A DNA stretch of 64,000 nt from Halisarca cf. caerulea (lineage: Eukaryota > Porifera > Demospongiae > Chondrillida > Halisarcidae): contig CAUJGJ010000397.1 in assembly GCA_963170055.1 (NCBI GenBank), forward strand, positions 4,127,001 to 4,191,000, read 5' to 3'. The position numbers and the translations under genes are program-made. Shown here piece by piece: positions 33,148-45,002 of the stretch. Position 1 is the first letter of the stretch, and each line of letters starts with the position of its first letter. The notes beneath the pieces were generated by a model, which made no database searches, was not told where the DNA came from, and worked only from the letters and a program-made list of their open reading frames with translations.

Positions 33148-35838
33148 TAGTGCAACCAGGCATAAACTTCCAAATCAGGTAGTATATATTCATGGGAATA
33201 GTGTGCCCACAGAGTTTTTTTCATTGACTAGCAAACTTAGCTGTGGTTAGCAATGCATTTCAGGATTTGAATTACCGCTTGTTACCATGGCAACGATGGC
33301 GCACGTGAGTATTGCGCAATCCCGTTTGTGTTTATGTATGTAAATTTGATTTTTTGGTTTCAACTGATGCTATGAGTGAAACATTTCATTTTTTTCTATA
33401 TAATAACTATGAATGCACATATCTCAACAAATCTATAATGAGAAATTAAAGACAATAAGCCTTGTCATGTCAAAAAAGTAGTTAAATTCACAACAGAATG
33501 CACGTCGTGCTAAAGGTTTCACATCTTACAAATCTCAAGATAAAATAGAATTCAGCATACTAAAAGGTAGAAGAAAGACTTACAAACAAAGTTATAATAA
33601 GAAAAAAGTAAAATTCTACAACAGTGCATCAATACAGAATATACTAAAAAAACAAAAATCAATTGTCAACACCCACACGTCGGTGGGACTTGTACAATTT
33701 TACTTGGGTTTCTAAAGTATTCCCAGCTGCCAAGCCTTTTAGGTAGCCAAACATGTAATCCCTGGTCTTTCTAAAGAAATTTCTAATGTTTTCTACAGTG
33801 ACACTATCCAATCCCTGTGGTACTGTCCTGCGCAGTCCCTGCAACGTATAATTGCAATGCACCCTGGTATAGCGCTTTGCTAGGGCCCAGACTCTCTCTA
33901 TTGGGTTGAGTTCACAGTGGAACTTCGGTAAAAATATACATGCGTGGCCATGGCAGTGTAGAAGCCACTCAACACGGTTCTTCTCATTCTTGAAGTCAGA
34001 ATGTGAGGCTAAAATACGCCTCATATCGTCTGCCTTCATTCCACTAATGTTGATCCCACGTTCCTGTAATACCCGAGCCATCCCTTTTGGAGTACCATCA
34101 GGAAAAACCATGGATTGTCCCTTCCCATTGTACACAGTGTCATGCATTTTCGGTGCTACCCCACCTGGTTTTACATTCATTCTGTCCACATGTAAAGCAT
34201 CCTCCCCATAAGCTGTGTGACAAGAACTCTGGTCGAAAATAAAATATAGACGGTATCCCTGACTCCTCGGGTATTTATACTCCGCTATCTGAATTGCTGA
34301 TTCCACTTGTATGAGAAACTTCTCACTGGTAAAGTACCCATCATGAGATTCCCCGTACTCAAGGAGTACTCTTGAGCTCCTCCTAATGGCTGGATTTGCC
34401 TTCTTTGCCTCTTCAAATTGCTCCGTGGTCAACTGCAAATATCCTCCCTGCTCTTCTATGAAATCCGCTACCATAATCCCTGCTCCCTTTGACTTTGGAC
34501 GGACAAAGTGTTGATCTTTCATGCCCCACTGCGCAGACTCGTCTTCATTCGAGTTAAAGATACTCTCGTCATGGAAAAGGACAATATTCTTCAGCCTTTG
34601 CTCTGAAGATGGTGAGTCAATGTCATCTGGAAACAATTGTCGCTCATCATCCATTGGGGCATGTTCTTTGGCAAGCATTCCACACGCTATCATCCTGCGA
34701 ATGAACTTTCGGCGATATTCAACCACATCAGGCCGTTCATGTCCGTCAATGAATATCCCCTTCTTCTTATCGATCACTCTGAATCCGAGCTCGTGCATCC
34801 ACACCCTGGCTGTTTCATAACCGATACTCTTAGGAAAACTGTCACGCAAATCTGATGATGGCAGGAGACAGTTGTTGACCCAGTGGAGGAACATCATGAT
34901 AGTGAGGTTGGGCTGACCTTTGACGGATGCATTCTCGCGCACATAATTCGATGCCTTCTCATTTAACTCTTCGTTTAGCCAAAGTACATCCTCTCGCACA
35001 TACTTGCCTTGGAGAGAATCAGGAAAACAGCCATTATTCTCAGTAAACACTGATCTCCACTCCCGTACAGTTCTTTCAGACACTCCAATAATTTGGCCTA
35101 CGGTTTCTGAAGCAACTGATTTCTGCATCTGAAGCTTGTCCACCAAAAGAGAATGTAGGAGTATGGACAGAGATTTCTGATCATCACGCAGTAATGATGC
35201 CACCCAGTCTTGGGAATAGGATAACATCATGCTGGAAGTATCCTGTGTGCTCTCTACAAAGTCTTCATCTGAATCAGTAGTTGTCTCATCTGTAACGTTT
35301 TCGTCCTGATCTGGAAATGGGGTACTAATGCCTTCTTCTTCGCCCGAGTGGTCTCCGTTGTCATTCATACTAGGTTCGTTTAAAGTCATGTTGCCTTCGT
35401 TCGTAAGTCCTCCCTCCTCGCTCCACGCAGGTGATGGAATCACTTGAGACGCCTCCGTTGTGCTTTCTAGACACTTTCTTTTGGTCCATACACGGTGAAT
35501 ATGCTGACGGCACTTCGATAATCGGGGCATCCCTTCTGCAAAATCGTTTCGTTCGTGAAAATCTTTCGAAACAAAGAACAAAGAGCGAATCCCACACGTC
35601 ACGAAGCAATACACCGCAGCGCGTGTCCGTTGTCACGTGGGTACGCATCTAATACTTCATTGGTCAGTTCCTTAGCAACGTATTCAAATGACGCACTTGA
35701 GAAAGAAAGGTACCATCTGAAAGCTAATGACAAATAAATAACATATTGAATAGGTTGCTATGGATTATTCTGTAACACTAAATAGCGACAAGACAGTGAA
35801 GTTTTGGATTTTTTGGAAGTTTATGCCTGGCTGCACTA
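33148..35838 (-). mobile_element. Intact IS630/Tc1-like transposon with TIRs and TA duplication
   Basis: TIRs TAGTGCARCCAGGCATAAAC (extending to about 27 bp, one mismatch) flanked by TA at 33146-33147 and 35839-35840. 2.69 kb with one long gene and no visible internal damage. The only element in the window with both ends and an unbroken transposase. Confidence 0.85.
33659..35530 (-). CDS. IS630/Tc1-superfamily DDE transposase, uninterrupted 623 codons
   Basis: Cuts and pastes its own element. The open frame extends back to 35614 but starts there with GTG; the first ATG is 35530 (MPRLSKCRQHIHRVW), chosen as the start. Residues about 32-100 are acidic and Ser-rich. A helix-turn-helix lies near 135-160 (VGQIIGVSERTVREWR). 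The catalytic core has LFHDESIFN (D about 321), YFIFDQSSCHTAY (D about 433) and HCELNPIERVW (E about 545), the D-D-E pattern of IS630/Tc1 proteins with an unusually long first spacer. The C-terminus ends YKSHRRVGVDN. Proteins of this kind are, to my recollection, common in basidiomycete fungi and patchy in animals, which would fit horizontal transfer; this needs a phylogeny. No stops or frameshifts. Confidence 0.85.
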   Translation of the reverse strand: MPRLSKCRQHIHRVWTKRKCLESTTEASQVIPSPAWSEEGGLTNEGNMTLNEPSMNDNGDHSGEEEGISTPFPDQDENVTDETTTDSDEDFVESTQDTSSMMLSYSQDWVASLLRDDQKSLSILLHSLLVDKLQMQKSVASETVGQIIGVSERTVREWRSVFTENNGCFPDSLQGKYVREDVLWLNEELNEKASNYVRENASVKGQPNLTIMMFLHWVNNCLLPSSDLRDSFPKSIGYETARVWMHELGFRVIDKKKGIFIDGHERPDVVEYRRKFIRRMIACGMLAKEHAPMDDERQLFPDDIDSPSSEQRLKNIVLFHDESIFNSNEDESAQWGMKDQHFVRPKSKGAGIMVADFIEEQGGYLQLTTEQFEEAKKANPAIRRSSRVLLEYGESHDGYFTSEKFLIQVESAIQIAEYKYPRSQGYRLYFIFDQSSCHTAYGEDALHVDRMNVKPGGVAPKMHDTVYNGKGQSMVFPDGTPKGMARVLQERGINISGMKADDMRRILASHSDFKNEKNRVEWLLHCHGHACIFLPKFHCELNPIERVWALAKRYTRVHCNYTLQGLRRTVPQGLDSVTVENIRNFFRKTRDYMFGYLKGLAAGNTLETQVKLYKSHRRVGVDN

Positions 35839-35840
35839 TA

Positions 35841-36151
35841 CAAATCCCCTTTTTAGCATAGACACCCACATATGTTCTAATGCTTTCGTAGAACATGTGA
35901 TAGTATGTGACAACAGGCTCAAGAAGAGTTTAACAGAAAAAGGTTTCTAATAGCAGATCAAATCCTCACACGATCTTTCACCAGTGTGCTATAAGGCCTT
36001 TTCGGGGAATACCACCCTTCATCAGTAGCACTGGGTGACATCCTCTGACAGCCAGGACCCAACTGAAAAGCTGAGGATAGGCTGTACTGAGGACCAATGA
36101 AAATCGCTCATTTGATCTGCTGAAAATAGCTAGTTACAGGGGTAGAAAATG
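35841..36151. repeat. Partial copy of the foldback-element sequence
   Basis: From about 35935 to 36120 this matches the arm-to-spacer part of the foldback element (GCCTTTTCGGGGAATACCAC, then GAGGAT...GTACTGAGGACC), and the block CAGAAAAAGGTT...TAATAGCAGATC is repeated at 36347-36372. The first 90 bases are unassigned. Confidence 0.7.
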
Positions 36152-36612
36152 ACAAAATTTGGAAATTGCCATAACCAGATAACCCCCTGCAGTGGACCGT
36201 TTCTAAGTTCGAAAACTTAGAGGTCCGTCGCCGCTTGGCCATTATAATCAAAGGAAACTAAGAGACACTTCAGCCACGTAGGTATGTGTCAGTGGCGGTT
36301 CAACAAAACTTCTATTAGTCCTGGTTATGAAGGACAGTAATAGTAACAGAAAAAGGTTGCTAATAGCAGATCAAATCCTCATGCGATCTTTCACCAGTGA
36401 GCTATAAGGCTGCAGTCACACTACAGCGACCATAGGGTACACGTTTATGGTAAGTCGGTCAGATTGGTTTTAGGTATCGCGTTACGGTAACGGAACCGTA
36501 GACTTAACACGAAACGTGACATGGGGTAGCTGAGGCACGTCAAGTGTTAACGCCGATTTGCTAAACTTGGCTGTGGGCTTATGAAGGGCTTTCTAGATTT
36601 CTGAAGACGATC

Positions 36613-36847
36613 ATGGCTTCTATTAAAGTAGCTACAAGCACCAAAAAGCGAATCCGGTGGGATACCGAAGCAAAGCGAAAGTTGATTGAAATTTGGGCTG
36701 AAATATTGGAGAAGTACGATGGGAAAATGATGATGAGGAAGAACAAAGAAGAGATGGCAACGAAGAAGCTTAATGTGTACGTGAATACAGAGCTGAGCAG
36801 AGCAGCTGACTACACCACGACTGAGGTACATAACAAGATCGACAGTC
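36613..36847 (+). pseudogene. Harbinger Myb/SANT gene, 5' fragment
   Basis: ATG 36613; MASIKVATSTKKRIRWDTEA opens a Myb/SANT-like domain with KRKLIEIWAEILEKYDG. Reading stops making sense at 36848 where the CGCATG element starts, and the rest of the gene was not found. Its role would be TIR binding for the Harbinger transposase. Confidence 0.6.
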
Positions 36848-38047
36848 CGCATGAGGGACATGTCCATTTGCACTTGAAAGTCGGCGATTTCATTGCTAAC
36901 AAATACGCTTTTTCTCTCTAATGCGTATCAGAAATGGCAAGCAACGACATTTAGACTGTTTGAACACATTTAAGCTACACATTTAACTAGTTTTCAACCA
37001 AATTTTCCGTCAATCTTTCAAATACTCGCCGCTTTTCCGAGCAGCTGTATTTAGCAGTTATTCCTCTCAAGTAAATCAAAACTTAGGCCTAGAGACACAG
37101 AATATGGACTAAACTGTCCCTAATAAGGCTACCCAATATTCTACCGATGGGGATTTTGTTTACTGAACTAGTTTTCAAGATAATCAACAAATACTAAAAA
37201 TGTACTAAATAACCAGCAACAACTCTTTGGAAACTCGCAGCATCAAAATCCCCATCGATGAAAAGTTGAAGGGTTCGATATAGATTACAATAAAACACTC
37301 AGAAGATTCCTACGTTGATCCGCTGATTTACTTGACGACATGGCATTTTGCAAGAAGGATTCGCTTAGCTAAGGGCTGATTATCACATGATAGTCATGTG
37401 ACATGAGTTGTGACATAATCGCATAGTGCCCTTACCGAAGTGTTTGAAGTGTTTAATCTCTGTAATGATCGATGCGGCGTAAGCGAGAGAAACTCAGTGG
37501 AGGAAGAACATTAGGCAAAGAAGACAAACGGTTTAACAAAGTATCATATCGGCGGTTCAAGAGAAGCGAACTGGATATTCAGCGCCCAATCGACGACATC
37601 AAAGAACAAGGTGCGTAATCTTTGTTTGATCTTAAATTCAAATAGAAAAGTCGGTTTTACTAATTTGAGTACCTTATAAAAGAGCGATCGATCTATGTTT
37701 GAGCCTTCAAAATGTGCTTTAAGCCTTTCATCAACTGCGAAATAGCAGGGCGATTTCGCCGTGAATTATGTAAGTACTGCAGTTTGCAATACCCACTATC
37801 GATCATGAATATGATCTTCCAAGCTCCCTCACACAACAATATGTACGTCACATTAACTTTTGATAAATAAAGGCTTTCATATGTTGTAAAAGCAGAACAA
37901 ATATCGAGCAGCGCAATTGCCCTTGCTTCTTCACCAAAACTTTACGTCAGGAAATGTCCCGTGCATATCACATGATCGAAGCCTTACACACGCCCAAATT
38001 CCAGCCCATTAACACAATAGTGGGACTTTGGACATGTCCCACATGCG
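36848..38047. mobile_element. CGCATG-family TIR element (subfamily B, full length)
   Basis: CGCATGAGGGACATGTCC to GGACATGTCCCACATGCG, 1200 bp, with the internal GATGGGGATTTTG / CAAAATCCCCATC inverted repeat at about 37146 and 37246. Left neighbour is the Myb fragment; right neighbour is the middle of the HARBI1 gene. Probably a recombinant of two copies. Confidence 0.85.
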
Positions 38048-38244
38048 GAATCAATTCTTTTCCCTACTGGTCCAGAACTATCACAAGTTATTTGTGATTT
38101 TGAAGCACTTTGTGGCCTCCCTTGTTGTGGTGGTGCTATCGATGGCACATTTATGCCCATTGTAAAGCCAACTGATTTCGGTAATTCCTATTGGTGCTAT
38201 AAACATTTCTGTGCTATCATTGTGTTAGGTTGTGTTGATGCTAG
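38048..38244 (+). pseudogene. HARBI1-like transposase, middle segment
   Basis: Frame reads SILFPTGPELSQVICDFEAL and CCGGAIDGTFMPI (first catalytic Asp), then WCYKHFCAIIVLGCVDA, where the P-like element begins. Continues in frame at 44447 on the same strand. Its N-terminal half is at 45482-45885 on the opposite strand. Confidence 0.85.
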
Positions 38245-40597
38245 CATGGATAGTATAAATAGGGAAGGGTATGGATTGGAAACTGTGACGTCACAACACG
38301 ATTCTAGTATAGAATTTATATTGCGGAATAGGCTAACCATCCGTGTTATGTTCTTCTACTATGCGTGGCCTAGGGTAGTTGGTCTGTACTAGTCTAGGAA
38401 TTGATTCGATAGCCTATCTAACTATATTAAAACAATACTAGCATCTGCTGCATTGTCTTTTGTCTCGATTTGAAGAAGTGCGACGTTCGTGATTTTTTGT
38501 GCCGAAGAAGAAGCAGATTGAAGGTAATTTAATCTTTTCTGTACGTCTTATGTGTCTTTAATGTTGCATTAGCCCACGTTTGCCTGTGTACCACATAGTA
38601 GTCGTAGGATAGTGTGGTTCTACGCTAGGATTGTCATTGCATACAGTCTGTGGAGGCTCATAGACTGTAGAACATAGGCAATATATATGTCTCTGTTCTG
38701 TACCTCTTGTTCTGCTTTCTTAGCAAATTATGACTTAAATGTTATTGAAGCAAGTGTGTGTTGTGTAGAACAGTGGTTTTAGGTGTGTAGTTCAGCCACA
38801 CATAGGGTACCTTCTTAGCACGGCAAAGAATTTGAGGCCCCGTCGCGCCTTTTAATTTTTTATAATACCCTTCATTGCTTTCATGTAGTGTGCATAACTG
38901 AGGTACGTTTACTTGCTATTTTTAATCTTATAGAGGTTTAAATGGGTCGAAAAGACCGCATTGGGAGGAAAAGGAAGGGGTATTGGAGAGGAAATCCAAT
39001 GAAACAGGTCCACGCTGTAGTCTTGAGTCACTCCCAGAAGCTCCAACACCATGGAACAAACAAGTTCAGGGTGATAAGGTGATGTACAGTCGAACAATTT
39101 TCCCAACAATTAATGCTCCACTTGTTAGCCATTCATTGGTTGTAACGCCATCTGGTGAATGGTCAGCAACTATCCATGGCCAGGTTGCTTGTAAGGATCG
39201 GTGTCCCTTACTCAGAGAATTTCCCAACTGTATCGACTGTAGTGCTATCACTGCATTACTGGATGTTCTGATGAACAAGGTTTGCCCTGGTAACCCAGAT
39301 CAAGAGTTTGTACCACTTGCAGAGGAGAGAAAGGGAGTTTTCAAAGATCAGAAGGGAAGTAGTACTACTGCTGTACAGGACACACAATATCCTGTACAAG
39401 CAACAGACTGTTCTATTGGTACCATAAGAAGTACTGATTGTGAATTGCTTCTTGGAAGTTCTTCAACTAGTCGTTGCCAACCATGTACCATTCATCGTAA
39501 CAGTTTGCGAGTGATGCTGTCACGTTCGACAAAGGGTAAAGGTAAATCAACGAACGTTGACAGCCATGTTAATCTACGATATATGAATACTCCAGAGAAG
39601 ATTAGCAAGCACCAGAACCTAAAGGCAGCACATAAGGAAGCAGTAATGCAGGATGCAGTAAAATGCATGTTTGAACAATCCTCTGTTACTTTGGATGATA
39701 GTATGTCAGGAGAGGTATTAAGCTTGATAGAGGAAAACAAAGATGAAATCGGTGTTGCTTTGCCTGAGGGAAGCCCTGCACGCTTACTATGGGAACAGCA
39801 GAAGCAAGCATTATCAGCCAAAGATACCAAGGGTATGAGGTGGCATCCCCTGATTGTGCGGTGGTGTTTAAGCCTCAAGTTGAAATCCCCAGCAGCATAC
39901 CGGACATTGACAGAAAGCGGGTTTTTGGTATTACCATCAGAGAGGACTTTGAGAGATTATACAAACTACTTCAAGGTACGCCCTGGATACCAGGATGAGG
40001 TGGATACAGAGCTAATTAGAGCTGCAAGCCTTGCAGGAGACTCATCACCCCCGCATCAGCGTTGTGTAATCCTGGCTATTGATGAGATGAAAATTCATGA
40101 GGATCTCGTCTTCGACAAGCACTCTAGTCAGCTAACGGGCTTTGTCAACCTTGGTGATGCCGATTCTGCCCTGCGTAAAATGAGTACCCTGGATCATGAG
40201 AAGCCAGTCCTGGCTACCAGCATGCTAGTGGTCATGATCAGGTTTCTTTTTAAGAAGCTTGACTTTGTGTATGCATCTTTTCCAACTGTGGGTGCCTCAG
40301 GGGTGGAAATTATGTCTCTTATATGGGAGGGGATTAGCCGATTGGAGCTATTCGTAGGATTGAAGGTATATACAAAGTGCATGCATGCATGTGAATTTTT
40401 TAAGTACATATATTGAATCAACTCTGTTGTCACCCGTTTATAGACTAAGTGTTTCTTTGCTTTGCTACCAGGTTCTTGGTATTACCAGTGATAGTGCCTC
40501 CACAAACAGAAAGTTTTATCGATTGGCCTCTTCCTTACCAAGCATTCCTTACAAAGCCCCAAATTTCTTTACGTGGAACAATCGCTTCTTGTATCTT

Positions 40598-40928
40598 TTT
40601 AGGCCTATATTGTTTTCATTTGGACTTCCGGTGTGTAACGCTCGTCCGATATATATATATATATATAATATGGATTTGAAGAAAAGTCTTATAATAGAGA
40701 ATTTATATAATAGTAATAGAGAAGTATGAATTTATACAGGAAGGAGTTAGAGGAATTGTTTTGAAAACAATTGCCAAATATGGCAATTGTTTTCAAAACA
40801 ATCGTTCAGTTACAATAAACAGTATGTTCTATGAATGTTCAGCTGTGCACTTACACTCCAATGCTTTACAAGTGATTCGAGTGCGTGGGGCGGCAGCCCC
40901 CATGAGTTTTTAACTCGAATTACTTGTT
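40598..40928 (+). mobile_element. Terminal-hairpin element, copy E, in a P transposase exon
   Basis: Same body as the other copies (ATTGTTTTCATTTGGACTTC, short (TA)n, GATTTGAAGAAAAG, 3' GGGGCGGCAGCCCCCATGAG, ending TTACTTGTT) but the 5' hairpin is cut to AGGCCTATATTG. Splits exon 2 between NNRFLY and CDVPHLMK. Confidence 0.85.
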
Positions 40929-41347
40929 TGTGACGTTCCCCATTTGATGAAGACAGTGAGGAATTGTTGGGCCAGTTCTTATGTTGCAGGAAAGAAACGC
41001 AAGATGTGGGTACGTGAATGCTATAATACTCCTTTACCATGCATGCACTTTCAATCAGCACTGTGCATTATACACTTCTACAGATTAATGGGTGTGAGTT
41101 AAAATGGCAGCATTTGGTGGATCTTTATGAAGATGGCAAAGGAGCTTGCAGAGAGGCCCCAGGACTAAACATGCTCCACAAACTAACTCGTGAGCATGTA
41201 TACCTCAATTCTTACTCAAAGATGAAAGTAAGCTTGGCTGTTCAGGTGAGAAATAGCTTGCAGTATGCATGTGAAGTGGTCAGTTTGTATACGCATGCAC
41301 TATATTGAATATGTGTGTGTGTGTGTGTGTTTGTGTGTGTGCATGTA

Positions 41348-41701
41348 TTTTTAGGGGCTGCCGCAGGCAGCCCCTATATTGTTTTCATTTGGACTTCCGG
41401 TGTGTAACGCTCGTCCGATATATATATATATATATATATAATATGGATTTGAAGAAAAGTCTTATAATAGAGAATTTATATAATAGTAATAGAGAAGTAT
41501 GAATTTATACAGGAATGAGTTATAGGAATTGTTTTGAAAACAATTGCCAAATATGGCAATTGTTTTCAAAACAATTGTTCAGTTACAATAAACAGTATGT
41601 TCAATGAATGTTCAGCTGTGCACTTACTCTTCAATGCTTTGCAAGTGATTCGAGTGCGTGGGGCAGCAGCCCCCACGAGTTTTTAACTCGAATTACTTGT
41701 T
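41348..41701 (+). mobile_element. Terminal-hairpin element, copy F, in a P transposase intron
   Basis: Full length, with 5' hairpin GGGGCTGCCGCAGGCAGCCCC. It lies just upstream of the AG acceptor of the 41712 exon, so intron splicing may have tolerated it. Very close to copies D and G. Confidence 0.9.
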
Positions 41702-42736
41702 ACTATTGTAGGTCCTCAGCAAGTCTGTAGCAGATGCACTACAATTGAAAAGCCAGCCAGAGCTCAGAGAAACTGAACGCTTTGTACGAATGATGAATCG
41801 TTTTTTCGACATGCTTAATGTTAGGAGCACTACAGAAGGGTTCAAGAAGAGGAATAAGGACCTCCTGCCATACACATCTTTAGCAGATGACCGGTTCAAG
41901 GTATAGCCATTATAATTGAAGTTTGGTAGATTGCTGTATTGCATACATGTAATAGCATGCACTTGTTCAATTTTATTTGTGTGCATGTGTGTGTAGCAAT
42001 TGGTTATTGCTGCATTGCATGCAGCATGTGCATGATCAATTAATTACTGCATGGTTGGGAAATCCACCTCCTCAAATTGTACCGTTGCCGCCCCGCTGTT
42101 GTTTTCAAATTCCTGTTACATGCATGGCTTCACTTCTTGTACCCATACTTTATACAGTGGCTGAAAGTCGACTTCCTAGGATACCTTGATGAGTGGGAGA
42201 GATCTTCTAGTGCTAGAGAAGGGTTTACAAAGGAAGAGAAGTCATACATGTGTCTTAGCCAGGAAACGCTGGAAGGACTGCGAATAACAGGTATATTGTG
42301 CATGCATATAGTGTGGCCTACATAATGCAGTTTCTTATCGAGACTCAGTTTTCTTGTGACCATATAATATTATATGATTCTGTGTTATAATATTATAAAT
42401 AGAAATTTAATATGACTTCCATATTTATTTTCACTCAGTGAATGCCTTCCTGGACTTGGTGAATTACATGTTCATGACTTATCCTGGAATTGAGTTCTTT
42501 TGACGGAAAGGCTGACTCAGGATCCCCTTGAAAGCTACTTTGGCTTGCAGCGGCAAATGGGAGGTGGTTCTAGAGCTCCCAATGTCAATCGCTTCCTTAC
42601 CAATACCCAAAGTCTTAGAATGCACCAGCAAGTGGCTGTTCCACCAAGAAAGGGTAATGTGCAAGCCAAGACAGGATGTTTGGATACGAGAGATCCATCT
42701 GCTAGTATCTCCTTGCCAAAGCGCAAGAAACATTAA

Positions 42737-42992
42737 ACTGTCAAACACTGCTAGTATAATATTTTATGCATGCATTTCTTATATAATATTATATTATTAA
42801 TGATGAATAATAATTATTATCTCCATTGAATTAATTTTATAATACTAATTGATTGATTGATTGATGCTAATAATATTTATATTGAGTTTTGTTACTATGT
42901 ATTATGGTTATGAATAGTATTAATATATTATTGGCATGGAGCTTCATGCATGCATGCATCCCACCATAGCCACTTACGTAAATCACATGCAT
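42737..42992. other. AT-rich convergent intergenic region
   Basis: Between the 3' ends of the two genes of the P-like element. Contains (TTGA)n at about 42848-42864. No coding signal. Confidence 0.5.
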
Positions 42993-44128
42993 TTAATTAT
43001 GGTTTGGTTCAAGTCTGGAGCAAAGCGTTTTGCTGCCAGGGACTACTGATCTAGATGCTTTCTTGTATTGCTCCAACCATCCTCGGGCAAAAGAAAACCC
43101 ACGTATAGTCAGGTATAGCCTCAGTATCTTTTCAACGAGATTCAGCTGGTAGTCATCCTCTACATAATCGCTGAACAGGTGTGAAGAGAGGGAACATATT
43201 TCTTCCATGTGAGTTAGATCTTCTGCAATTTTGTTTATGTCAATTTGTCTGCTCACTGACACAGAGCTGATGTTCAGAGGAGTTCTGCATTTCCTCTCTA
43301 CCCGGACAAAAAATTCAAATGCACTATCACTAATGATGGTGAGTCCGCCACGATTTGTCAACGAAATCCACCGCTTAACAAAAGTGTCGCAAGATTCTTC
43401 TATATTATCCTCAGCACTAACAGTACATAAACTCTCCAGTGCGTTTTGGTGTTGAACAGATTGCACATCATTTCCCTTTGTACTCCTCCTAACTTTTCGC
43501 ACTACATAGCCTGCAACATAGTGTAGAGCAGAGAGTTCATCATCATTAAGGCTGAGATCTGTACTAGAGGGTGATGAAACAACTGTAATTTCACATAGCT
43601 GCATAACCTTTATTAGCAGCTGATGACCAACATAGTTGCCAAGTACAGCATCTCCATGTGAAAACACATGTAAAGCAAGTCAAGGTTGGTACAGAGTTTG
43701 GTCCATTCAACTCTGAATTTCCCTGACGAGCAGAGCGAATTGAAGGAAGTCCAAACACGTTCCTTAGCTGATCTTGCCGGTGGTCGTGAATATTGTAGAA
43801 CTCCTTCCATTAACATTGCACTTACATTCGAGCAGAAAGTCAACATTGCAAAGGACAATTCAGGGTCGTTGATGCTTATCCTTCTCAGAATAAGCTGAGC
43901 ATTGGCTTTCACTAGCAATTCATCCCCACACAGCTGTTGTGTTTCTGCTACATGTGTTAAGATTCCGAAGATTGAACGACAAACGTACATTATGGCTGCG
44001 ACGCGGTGGGCTACAAGGGAATTGATCAGTACGAAATTGGAGTTATAAGGTGAATACACAAGTACAGTATAACAAGCATGAAAGCTAATTTTCTGGTTAG
44101 GCTTCATGATATCTATTGCTAAACTCAC
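42993..44128 (-). pseudogene. Second gene of the P-like element, unknown function
   Basis: Two overlapping frames (43613-44128, then 42993-43667) appear to be one protein with a frameshift near 43665. The N-terminal part has SSGKFRVEWTKLCTNLDL; the C-terminal part has ELSALHYVAGYVVRKVRRS, DTFVKRWISLTNRGGL, and ends IRGFSFARGWLEQYKK. The AGYVVRKV motif recalls the C-terminal region of P/THAP9 transposases and similar uncharacterised proteins in sponges and cnidarians. The gene converges on the transposase inside the same TIRs. It may be an accessory factor or a captured gene; function not known. Confidence 0.55.
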
Positions 44129-44446
44129 TCGGCATACTTAAACTGGCGTGATCGTGAGCGATTCCCAGAAGAGCCAACAGAGACGTCGGCGGCAGCGGCG
44201 TGGCTAAGCTCGATTGGTGTCCGTGAACAGACATATCTTTCAATGAACGATAAAACAAATAACTGTTAAGCGCGAATTGCGTTCGCATGAAAATCCCCCA
44301 TTACTTCATATGTGCAGCTGTTAACACAGTCTAGTGCTAACGATTGAGATTACCACTTCGGTAGCGCGGCCATTTTTCGTAACACGGATGATTCTAGTGA
44401 CGTCACAGTTTCCAATCCATACCCTTCTCTATTTATACTATCCATG

Positions 44447-45000
44447 ATGCTAGGGGCATCTTTACATCTGTTAACTCAGGTAGACCTGGCTCAGTGGGTG
44501 ATTCCTATACTTTCAAACATTCTACATTACGACAGAATATAGACTGTGGCAAGTGGCTGTCTGCTAGACCACAGCGAATTTGTTCAGTGGATGTCAGACC
44601 ATTTCTTGTTGCTGATGCAGCATTCTCCCTGTCACCTACATGCATGAAGTGCTACGATAGCCAATCTCAACTCACTCCAGAGCAATTCAGGTTCAACTAT
44701 GCATTGATTCGTACCCGCCGTGTTGTAGAGCAGGCATTTGGTCGGCTGAAGGGCAGATGGAAGGTTGTTCAAAGATCGAGAGTGAGAGATCCAGTTTTCG
44801 CCAGCACCATTGCTACTGTTTGTTGTGCTCTGCACAATGTGTGTGAGAGGCACAACTGTAAGTTTGAGGAGAGCTGGCTACCAGATCCTGCCCACTACCA
44901 GCAGGATACACCACAACAATTTGTAAACAATACAACAGTCAGCAGTGCATCGACCATCCGGGATGCATTAGCAGTGCATGTTTATCATACTTTTAATTGA
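44447..45000 (+). pseudogene. HARBI1-like transposase, C-terminal segment
   Basis: Continues the 38048-38244 frame: IFTSVNSGRPGSVGDSYTF, then PFLVADAAFSLSP (second Asp) and RRVVEQAFGRLKGRW with the catalytic Glu present. Ends with a stop at 45000. Together with the middle segment all three acidic residues of the Harbinger triad are kept, so the gene was disrupted by rearrangement, not by catalytic mutation. Confidence 0.9.
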
Positions 45001-45002
45001 TC

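Larger units (their letters stand above)
38934..42736 (+). pseudogene. P-element/THAP9-like transposase, six recognisable exons
   Basis: Exon 1 (about 38934-40365) contains GMRWHPLIVRWCLSLKLKSP, LPSERTLRDYTNYF and CVILAIDEMKIHEDLVFDKH (first catalytic Asp). Exon 2 (40472-40597 plus 40929-41009, split by a hairpin element) has GITSDSASTNRKFYRL (second Asp) and CDVPHLMKTVRNCW. Further exons: 41083-41245 (HLVDLYEDG, SKMKVSLAVQ), 41712-41900 (FFDMLNVRS), 42157-42290, 42439-42736 (QDPLESYFG, stop at 42736). Junctions have GT and AG. An apparent one-base frameshift near 42500 precedes LTERLTQDP. No THAP zinc finger was seen upstream, so it is either missing or in an exon I could not find. Confidence 0.85.
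38245..44446. mobile_element. P/THAP9-like transposon, 6.2 kb, with 50-bp TIRs
   Basis: TIRs start CATGGATAGTATAAATAG and extend to about 50 bp ending GTGACGTCAC, with one mismatch. ATGCTAG at 38238-38244 and 44447-44453 is the target duplication (8 bp if the next base is allowed); the CATG start and 7-8 bp duplication match P elements. The interrupted HARBI1 frame is restored when it is removed. Carries a spliced transposase on plus and a second gene on minus. Confidence 0.92.

Noticed and set aside
33906..34211. Plus-strand ORFs inside the IS630-like transposase
   Set aside because: Antisense shadows of the long minus-strand frame; no domain.
35614..35614. Longer start (GTG) for the IS630-like transposase
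   Set aside because: Eukaryotic context; the first in-frame ATG at 35530 is preferred. The extra 28 codons look like translated 5' UTR.
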